A DNA stretch of 11,401 bases. It comes from Candidatus Cloacimonadota bacterium (GTDB lineage Bacteria > Cloacimonadota > Cloacimonadia > Cloacimonadales > TCS61). The notes beneath the pieces were generated by a model. It made no database searches and was not told where the DNA came from. It saw only the letters and a list, made by a program, of their open reading frames with translations. The stretch is from NCBI GenBank assembly GCA_021157645.1, contig JAGGWC010000129.1, forward strand, positions 1 through 11,401, written 5' to 3'. How positions within the stretch are numbered: position 1 is the first letter of the stretch; each line of letters opens with the position of its first letter. Below, one piece after another: positions 6,120-11,401 of this stretch. A program made the translations under genes and the position numbers.

Positions 6120-8909
6120 TTATTTTAATTTCTTTTTCACTTCTACTTCCTGGAATGCTTCAATAATATCATTTACCATAATATCATTATAGTTTTTCAC
6201 CTGCATACCACAATCATATCCTTTTGAAACTTCCTTTGCATCATCTTTAAATCGTTTAAGCGATGAAAGTACACCCGTAAATATCACTACATTATCTCTC
6301 AATAATCTAATTCTTGAGTTTCTAAATATCTTACCATCAAGAACCATACAACCTGCAATAGTACCTACCTTAGAAATCTTATAGGTTTCTCTAATTTCAG
6401 CCGTACCTGTAATTTCTTCTACAATATCAGGAGAAAGCATACCTTCCATTGCATCCTTCACATCATCAATTACTTTATAAATAATAGAATAGTTACGGAT
6501 ATCTATTTCTTCCTTTTCGGCTATCTGACGAGCACTTCCTGTTGGTCTAACATTAAATCCAATAATAATTGCCTCCGAAGCCGAAGCCAATAACACATCA
6601 GATTCTGTAATAGCACCTACTCCTTTATGGATAATATTAACCTGAATCTCTTCAGTAGATAATTTCTGTAAAGAATCTGTCAATGCTTCTACAGATCCAT
6701 CCACATCACCTTTCAAAATAATATTCAATTCTTTAAATCCTCCAAGAGCAATTCGTCTTCCAATTTCATCTAATGTAATATGACGTTGGGTACGAACAGA
6801 TTGTTCACGACTCAACTGAGAACGTTTTGTAGCAATTTGTTTTGCTTCTCTTTCGTCAAGATATACCTTGAACTTATCACCTGCCTGAGGAGCTCCATCC
6901 AAACCAAGTACAGATACCGGTGTTGATGGACCTGCTTCTTTGAGATTTTTACCTCTTTCATCATGAAGTGCTTTGATCTTTCCAGAGTGTTTTCCGGCTA
7001 GAACAAAATCTCCAACTCTTAAGGTTCCTGCATCCACAAGAACCGTAGAAACATATCCTTTTCCTTTGTCAAGGAAGGCTTCTACAACTGATCCTGTAGC
7101 TAATTTATCAGGATTTGCTTTAAGTTCTAACAATTCTGCTTCAAGCAATATTTTTTCTAACAAATCATTCACACCAGTTCCTTTAAGAGCAGATACATCG
7201 TGTGATTGTATTTTACCACCCCAATCTTCTACAAGTAAATTCATTTGAGCAAGCTCTTCTTTCACTTTCTCAGGATTTGCATCGGGTTTATCAATTTTAT
7301 TTATTGCAAATATAATTGGTACACCTGCGGCTTGTGCATGACTAATAGCTTCTTTGGTTTGAGGCATGATAGAATCATCTGCTGAGATCACAATTACTGC
7401 GATATCTGTTACCTGAGTACCACGTGCACGCATAGCTGTAAATGCTTCGTGACCTGGTGTATCTAAAAATGTAATTCTTTGTCCATCTTCCAGTTCAACT
7501 GCATAGGCACCAATATGTTGTGTAATTCCGCCCGATTCACCAGCAATAACATTAGCTTTTCGAATATAATCCAACAAAGATGTCTTTCCATGATCTACGT
7601 GCCCCATTACCGTAACAATAGGATCTCTTGGTTTGAGATCTTCTGGCTTGTCAACTATTTCTTCTTCAGCTTCTTCAACCTCAGCACTAACAAACTCAAC
7701 CTGATAACCAAATTCTTCAGCAACAATAGTAAGTGTTTCTGCATCCAATCTTTGATTCATTGAGATCATTAATCCTAATGACATACATGCTGAAATCACC
7801 TGAGTTACTGAAATATTCATCATAGTAGCTACCTCATTTGCTGTAACAAATTCGGTTGCCTTAATTACTTTACTATCGGCTTCTTGTTGTTCTAATTCCT
7901 TTTCTGTTTGCTGACGGTGCAAATCTCTTTTCTCTCTACGATATCTGGCTCCTTTACCTTTTTTAGATTTTCCCTGTAATTTTTCAAGGGTCTCTCTTAC
8001 TTGTTTTTGAACTTCTTCAGCTGAAGGCTCTTCTTTAACAATTGGTCTTCTTTTTCCTGCACCTCCTTTGTTAAACCTACCTCTACCAGCAGTTTGACCT
8101 TGAGTTTGTTTATAATCTACACGAGGTTTGTGAATTCTCTTTCTTTTCTTTTTTGCAGCATCTCCACTACCTGTTTTTGCCCTATCTTTTTTCTCAACAG
8201 GTTTTTTCTTTGGTCTGTTGAATTGAGAAAGATCAATAGTTTTACCTGTTATTCTAGGTCCGCTTAATTTTTCGTATTTTGTTTTTAAAGTTTCAGCTTC
8301 TTCAGGTAATTTTTCTTCAACAACAATTTTCTCAACAGGTTTTTCAGGTTCTACTTTTTTAGTTTCTTCTGTTTCTGCTACTTTAGGCTGTACTTTCTTT
8401 TTTGGTTCAATATCAATCTTACCAACTTTTTTTAGTCCTTGTAATTTTTTTTCTCCTTTGATTACTTCAATCTTCTTCTCTTTTATCTCTTTACTTACAA
8501 TTTTTTCTGGAGCAACCTCTTCTTTTACCTCTGCTTGTTTGACCTTTGGTTCAATATCAATTTTACCAACTGTTTTTGGTCTAGTAATCCTTTCAGATTC
8601 TGTTCTAAATATCTCATTTCTTTTTGCCTCTTCTCTTAATCTTTTTTCTTCTGCCTCTCTTTCCTGAGCCAACCGAATTTCTTCTTTTTCTTTACGCTTT
8701 TCCTCACCAATTTCTTTAGAAGCAACCTTTTTACTTTTATCTGTTTGAAATTCATCTGAAAGAATAGAATAAACATCCAGAGAAACTTTTGTGGTAGGAC
8801 GAGCATCAATTTCGACGCCTTTACTGGCAAGAAACTCCACAGCTCTATCCAGAGAAATATTCAATTCTCGTAATACCTTATTAAATCGTTGTGGTTTATA
8901 TTCAGTCAT
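6120..8909 (-). CDS. infB: Translation initiation factor IF-2
   Basis: IF-2 is the GTPase that delivers initiator fMet-tRNA to the 30S subunit and promotes subunit joining. At 929 aa the length is normal for a Bacteroidota IF-2. Residues 1-55 form a small N-terminal IF2_N-like helical domain. Residues about 56-345 are a low-complexity Lys/Glu-rich linker that becomes Arg/Gly-rich near 240-325. A second IF2_N domain lies at about 350-400. The G domain is complete: GHVDHGKT (436-443), GITQHIG (461-467), DTPGH (483-487), NKID (537-540) and SAL (573-575). Domains II, III and C2 follow, with domain III holding GDVDGSVEAL (734-743). It is the last gene of the rimP-nusA-infB operon, starting 48 nt after nusA stops, and ends at a shared bidirectional terminator. 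The linker contains a duplicated VGKIDIEPK segment. Confidence 0.98.
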   Translation of the reverse strand: MTEYKPQRFNKVLRELNISLDRAVEFLASKGVEIDARPTTKVSLDVYSILSDEFQTDKSKKVASKEIGEEKRKEKEEIRLAQEREAEEKRLREEAKRNEIFRTESERITRPKTVGKIDIEPKVKQAEVKEEVAPEKIVSKEIKEKKIEVIKGEKKLQGLKKVGKIDIEPKKKVQPKVAETEETKKVEPEKPVEKIVVEEKLPEEAETLKTKYEKLSGPRITGKTIDLSQFNRPKKKPVEKKDRAKTGSGDAAKKKRKRIHKPRVDYKQTQGQTAGRGRFNKGGAGKRRPIVKEEPSAEEVQKQVRETLEKLQGKSKKGKGARYRREKRDLHRQQTEKELEQQEADSKVIKATEFVTANEVATMMNISVTQVISACMSLGLMISMNQRLDAETLTIVAEEFGYQVEFVSAEVEEAEEEIVDKPEDLKPRDPIVTVMGHVDHGKTSLLDYIRKANVIAGESGGITQHIGAYAVELEDGQRITFLDTPGHEAFTAMRARGTQVTDIAVIVISADDSIMPQTKEAISHAQAAGVPIIFAINKIDKPDANPEKVKEELAQMNLLVEDWGGKIQSHDVSALKGTGVNDLLEKILLEAELLELKANPDKLATGSVVEAFLDKGKGYVSTVLVDAGTLRVGDFVLAGKHSGKIKALHDERGKNLKEAGPSTPVSVLGLDGAPQAGDKFKVYLDEREAKQIATKRSQLSREQSVRTQRHITLDEIGRRIALGGFKELNIILKGDVDGSVEALTDSLQKLSTEEIQVNIIHKGVGAITESDVLLASASEAIIIGFNVRPTGSARQIAEKEEIDIRNYSIIYKVIDDVKDAMEGMLSPDIVEEITGTAEIRETYKISKVGTIAGCMVLDGKIFRNSRIRLLRDNVVIFTGVLSSLKRFKDDAKEVSKGYDCGMQVKNYNDIMVNDIIEAFQEVEVKKKLK
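8400..8570 (-). repeat. Duplicated VGKIDIEPK segment in the IF-2 linker
   Basis: Two 27-nt copies at 8544-8570 and 8400-8426 match at 25 of 27 positions and start 144 nt (48 codons) apart in frame. They encode VGKIDIEPK at IF-2 residues 114-122 and 162-170. The repeat lies in the charged, low-complexity linker between the two N-terminal domains, where repeat expansion is common. Confidence 0.75.
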
Positions 8910-8957
8910 AAAATTATTTAATGTGAAACCTCTAATTAATTGCTTGCTTTTAAATCA

Positions 8958-10202
8958 TTATGATTCAAATTCTTCTCGTAAAATTCTTTGAACCTCCATA
9001 ATTGTTTCTTCTTCCAGATCGGTTCTTTTAGTCAATTCAAATAAATCAAGATCTAAAACACTTTTTGCTGTGTCTAATCCAATATTTTTGAACTCCTTAA
9101 TTACCCATTCCTCGATTTCATCTGAAAATTCGGTCAATTCAACATCATCTTCAACACCTTCTCTTTGCACATCTATCTCATATCCTGTTAATTGACTAGC
9201 AAGACGGATATTTACACCACCTTTACCAATCGCCTTTGAAACTTCTTCAGGCTTTAGAAAAACATCTACTCTTGGTCTTTGTCCGTCAACAGCTTCATGT
9301 ATCTTGATAGACACCACTTTAGCCGGACTTAAAGCACGTTTTATAAATTGGTCATCAATTTTGGTGTAATTGATTACATCAATATTTTCATTTCCCAATT
9401 CACGTACAATTCCATGAATTCTGGATCCTTTCATACCCACACAGGCACCCACCGGATCAATTCTGTCATCATAAGAATCAACTGCTATTTTAGCTTTCTC
9501 ACCAGGAATTCTGGCAACACGCTCAATGGTAATCAGACCATCAAAAACTTCCGGAATTTCCTGTTCAAATAATTTTACTAAAAACTCAGGAGCAGTTCTT
9601 GATAGAATAATAGATGGCTTATTTCCTCTAAGTTCAACACTTTTAATGATTCCTCTTACCGATTCTCCTTTACGAAAAAAATCAGATCGTATTTGTTCAC
9701 TTTTTGGTAATATCAGCTCATTTCCATTATCGTCTAACAAAATTATAGCGTTGTGACGAATATGATGCACCTCTGCACTGTATAATTCACCTTCCAGTTC
9801 TTTGTACTGTTTGAAGATATTTGTGTTATCGTGTTCATGGATCTTTGAAATCAAATTTTGACGTAAAGCTAAAATTGCTCTTCTTCCAAGATCCACTAGT
9901 TTCACCTCTTCAGAGGCTTCTTCACCAACCTCAAAATCTGGTTCAATTTTTATTGCATCCGATAATGAAATTTCTTCATTATCATCTTCAACCATACCAT
10001 CCTCAACAATTAACCTATTTCTCCAGATCTCTAAATCTCCTTTATCAGGGTTGATAATGATATCAAAGTTATCATCTGATCCATATTTTCGTTTTAAAGC
10101 TGCTCTAAAAACTTCTTCAAGTATGGCCATAAGCGTAACTCTGTCAATACTTTTTTCATCCTTAAATTCTGAAAATGATTCAATTAATGCAATATTCTCC
10201 AT
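8958..10202 (-). CDS. nusA: Transcription elongation/termination factor NusA
   Basis: NusA binds RNA polymerase and nascent RNA, and modulates pausing, intrinsic termination and antitermination. The 414-aa protein shows the family order. An N-terminal polymerase-binding domain (about 1-130) contains an acidic insertion (residues 67-100). An S1 domain follows at about 136-203. KH1 has its GxxG loop as GMKG (256-259), and KH2 has GKGG (326-329). A short acidic C-terminal helical tail (about 358-414) is present. The two acidic repeats found at the C-terminus of E. coli NusA are absent as a pair, as expected outside Gammaproteobacteria. The gene begins 10 nt after the rimP stop, so the two are cotranscribed and perhaps translationally coupled. 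It is followed by infB after 48 nt. The leader is A-rich without a strong Shine-Dalgarno. Confidence 0.97.
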   Translation of the reverse strand: MENIALIESFSEFKDEKSIDRVTLMAILEEVFRAALKRKYGSDDNFDIIINPDKGDLEIWRNRLIVEDGMVEDDNEEISLSDAIKIEPDFEVGEEASEEVKLVDLGRRAILALRQNLISKIHEHDNTNIFKQYKELEGELYSAEVHHIRHNAIILLDDNGNELILPKSEQIRSDFFRKGESVRGIIKSVELRGNKPSIILSRTAPEFLVKLFEQEIPEVFDGLITIERVARIPGEKAKIAVDSYDDRIDPVGACVGMKGSRIHGIVRELGNENIDVINYTKIDDQFIKRALSPAKVVSIKIHEAVDGQRPRVDVFLKPEEVSKAIGKGGVNIRLASQLTGYEIDVQREGVEDDVELTEFSDEIEEWVIKEFKNIGLDTAKSVLDLDLFELTKRTDLEEETIMEVQRILREEFES

Positions 10203-10212
10203 TATATCTTTT

Positions 10213-10671
10213 TTAAAAAATAAGCTTAACTTTTGCTTGTTTTATTTCATTTAGTGGTATTCGTTTTTCTTTTACCACAGTTACTTTTCCTTTTCCTATA
10301 GGTTTAGGTTCGCGAGCTTTCCATTGTAATAAAATTTCGTTCTCACTAACTTCAATCAATTTCCCTTCAAATTTTTCATTTTCAGTTCTTACTGTTAAAG
10401 TCCTGTTTAAATTCTTATTATACTGTCGGGGATCAACCAATGGATCTGTAACATTAGGAGTTGTTACTTCCAGTGAAAAATCTTCTTCTTCACGATCTAA
10501 ATTGTGTTCAACATGCCTGCTAATCCTTATACATTCACTAAGTGGAACACCCGAATCTCCATCTACAACAACCAGTATACCATTGTTTTCCGAAAATTTT
10601 AAAGCAATCAAAAACAAAGCACTATTCTCTTCAATAGCTTCATTAACCAAGGTTACAACTTTATTTTTCAT
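10213..10671 (-). CDS. rimP: Ribosome maturation factor RimP
   Basis: RimP assists assembly of the 30S ribosomal subunit. The 152-aa length is normal. The N-terminal alpha/beta domain (about 1-78) contains GILVVVDGDSGVPLSECIRISRHVE, shown here only as VVVDGD (34-39) and LSECIRISRHVE (44-55), the core of the family signature. The usual V(S/T)SPG segment is diverged here to VTTPNVTDPL (69-78). A C-terminal SH3-like beta-barrel (about 85-152) follows. It is the first gene of the rimP-nusA-infB operon, a gene order conserved across bacteria, and supports the naming despite the diverged motif. The ATG at 10671 is preceded by a short leader with a terminator-like hairpin and a good promoter. The frame stays open upstream through that hairpin, but without an ATG and without conservation I can recognise. 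Confidence 0.93.
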   Translation of the reverse strand: MKNKVVTLVNEAIEENSALFLIALKFSENNGILVVVDGDSGVPLSECIRISRHVEHNLDREEEDFSLEVTTPNVTDPLVDPRQYNKNLNRTLTVRTENEKFEGKLIEVSENEILLQWKAREPKPIGKGKVTVVKEKRIPLNEIKQAKVKLIF

Positions 10672-10685
10672 TCGATTTTTTGTAT

Positions 10686-10711
10686 AAAAAGAGGGGACTT
10701 TTCGTCCCCTC
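10686..10711 (-). terminator. Terminator-like hairpin in the rimP leader (possible attenuator)
   Basis: Read on the minus strand, GAGGGGAC (10711-10704), a 5-nt GAAAA loop and GTCCCCTC (10698-10691) form a perfect GC-rich 8-bp stem. Five T residues follow (10690-10686). This is the form of an intrinsic terminator. It lies downstream of the candidate promoter and ends about 15 nt before the rimP ATG. On the plus strand no T-run follows, so it is oriented for rimP-direction transcripts. Confidence 0.75.
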
Positions 10712-10739
10712 CAACTCTATTCCGTCGTAAATTTCGCTG

Positions 10740-10769
10740 CAAATATACTAATTCCTTTTATAATGACAA
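10740..10769 (-). promoter_or_regulatory. Promoter of the rimP-nusA-infB operon
   Basis: On the minus strand TTG (10769-10767, within TTTTTG) and TATATTTG (10747-10740) are separated by 19 nt, an exact Bacteroidota TTG / TAnnTTTG match. Transcription would start near 10735, giving a leader of about 60-65 nt that includes the terminator-like hairpin. Confidence 0.65.
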
Positions 10770-10833
10770 AAATCATCTTAAAATTAAGTAAAATTCCGTA
10801 ATTTTATATAGTTCAATTATAAATAAATAAGTT

Positions 10834-11401
10834 ATGAAACGAATATTAGTTCCAGTAGACTTTTCGAAAGAGGCAGAATGCGCAGCAAGAGTTGCAGCAA
10901 GTATAGCCAAAAGAACAGGTAGTGACATTTTTTTATTGCATATGTTAGAACTTCCTGTAAACACAATTGACCCAGCTGAATTTACCAGTATTAGAAGTGA
11001 GCCACAAATTATTTATTTCATGAAAGCAGCCCATGAAAAATTTGAAAAATTCATCAAACTTCCATTTTTTAAAGGAATAAAAGTTGTAGAATCTGTACAG
11101 TTTCATCGAGCTTTCTCAGGAATTATAGACGAGAGTAAGAAGCACAAAATCGACCTGATCGTAATGGGATCACAAGGTGTTTCTGGTTTACAGGAAATGT
11201 TTATCGGTTCCAATACTGAAAAAGTTGTTCGAAATTCTGATATCCCGGTTCTTGTTATCAAAAAAGGAAAAGATAAATTTGATGCAAAGAATATTATTTT
11301 CGCCTCTGATTTTAAAAAGGAGGGGAAAAAAGTATTTCCAAAAATAATAGAGTTTGCCAAGTTATTCGACGCCACTATTCATTTTCTTTATATCAATACT
11401 A
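10834..11401 (+). CDS. Universal stress protein, UspA family (3' end cut off)
   Basis: The frame opens at ATG 10834 and is open for 189 codons to the right edge. The first Usp domain (residues 1-144) begins KRILVPVDFS, with the nucleotide-contacting Asp9. It contains the ATP-binding pattern G-2X-G-9X-G(S/T) as Gly112, Gly115 and Gly125-Ser126 (GSQGVSGLQEMFIGS). After a short linker, a second domain starts near residue 151 (KNIIFASDF). This indicates a tandem two-domain Usp, typically about 270-285 aa in Bacteroidota. These cytoplasmic proteins are associated with stress and energy-limitation responses; the exact role is not readable. The gene diverges from rimP across 162 nt. Only a poor -7-like match (TAATTTTA, 10799-10806) is visible ahead of it, so it may use another sigma factor or an activator. 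Confidence 0.92.
   Translation, partial: MKRILVPVDFSKEAECAARVAASIAKRTGSDIFLLHMLELPVNTIDPAEFTSIRSEPQIIYFMKAAHEKFEKFIKLPFFKGIKVVESVQFHRAFSGIIDESKKHKIDLIVMGSQGVSGLQEMFIGSNTEKVVRNSDIPVLVIKKGKDKFDAKNIIFASDFKKEGKKVFPKIIEFAKLFDATIHFLYINT

Noticed and set aside
6973..10254. Open frames of 67-94 codons on the plus strand opposite infB and nusA (for example 6973-7248, 7479-7763, 9821-10054)
   Set aside because: They lie wholly or largely antisense to strongly conserved housekeeping genes, show no recognisable domains, and read as low-complexity Ser/Phe/Leu or Asn-rich translations typical of antisense frames in AT-rich DNA.
10691..10711. Leader hairpin as a terminator for plus-strand transcription or as an operator of the stress protein gene
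   Set aside because: On the plus strand the stem is followed by CAACTCT with no T-run, and it lies well upstream of the stress protein gene's start region. The minus-strand reading has the U-run.
10672..10713. In-frame upstream extension of rimP through the leader hairpin, opening at a TTG
   Set aside because: The frame is open by chance. The encoded residues do not resemble RimP N-termini, and ATG 10671 gives the normal protein length.
10773..11375. Minus-strand open frames of 63 and 90 codons (10773-10964 and 11103-11375)
   Set aside because: They overlap the universal stress protein gene, whose motifs are intact, and the first also covers the rimP-usp intergenic region. No homology was recognised.
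1..11401. Mobile elements, CRISPR arrays, toxin-antitoxin or defence genes
   Set aside because: I looked on both strands for transposase-like proteins, spaced direct repeats and small paired genes. None was found; every large open frame belongs to a recognised core or metabolic family.

Overview
The window looks like a chromosomal segment from a low-GC member of the Bacteroidota, most probably the Flavobacteriia. Three things point there. Candidate promoters match the group's TTG / TAnnTTTG pattern with 19-21 bp spacers. Shine-Dalgarno sequences ahead of the genes are weak or absent, with A-rich leaders instead. The proteins have a flavobacterial flavour: a membrane-anchored FMN-binding glutamate synthase-like protein, a lipoprotein S8 peptidase with a long insertion, and an M1 peptidase with a GGMEY motif. 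The assignment rests on recognition and was not checked by a search.

Layout: (1) 1-1022 holds a divergent pair. The minus-strand gene encodes a glutamate synthase-family protein cut off by the left edge. The plus-strand gene is folB (dihydroneopterin aldolase, folate synthesis), which probably starts at a TTG. Their candidate promoters interleave. (2) 1023-1397 has no convincing gene and leads into a tRNA-Cys(GCA) with its own promoter. (3) 1572-6038 is a plus-strand block of three hydrolases: an MBL-fold metallohydrolase, an S8 subtilisin-like lipoprotein peptidase and a secreted M1 zinc aminopeptidase. A perfect 18-bp hairpin sits between the two peptidase genes. (4) A bidirectional terminator at 6068-6099 separates this block from the convergent minus-strand operon rimP-nusA-infB (10671 down to 6120), the conserved cluster for 30S maturation, transcription elongation/termination and translation initiation. 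(5) A universal stress protein gene diverges from rimP and runs off the right edge.

Most of the window is core housekeeping sequence. I saw no insertion sequence, CRISPR array, phage gene or defence system, and I do not think a new multi-gene system is present. The most interesting signals are regulatory. A terminator-shaped hairpin with a U-run lies in the short rimP leader, only about 15 nt before the start codon. A long perfect hairpin ends 15 nt before the M1 peptidase start. The folB promoter lies inside the longest possible folB reading frame and so helps decide its start.
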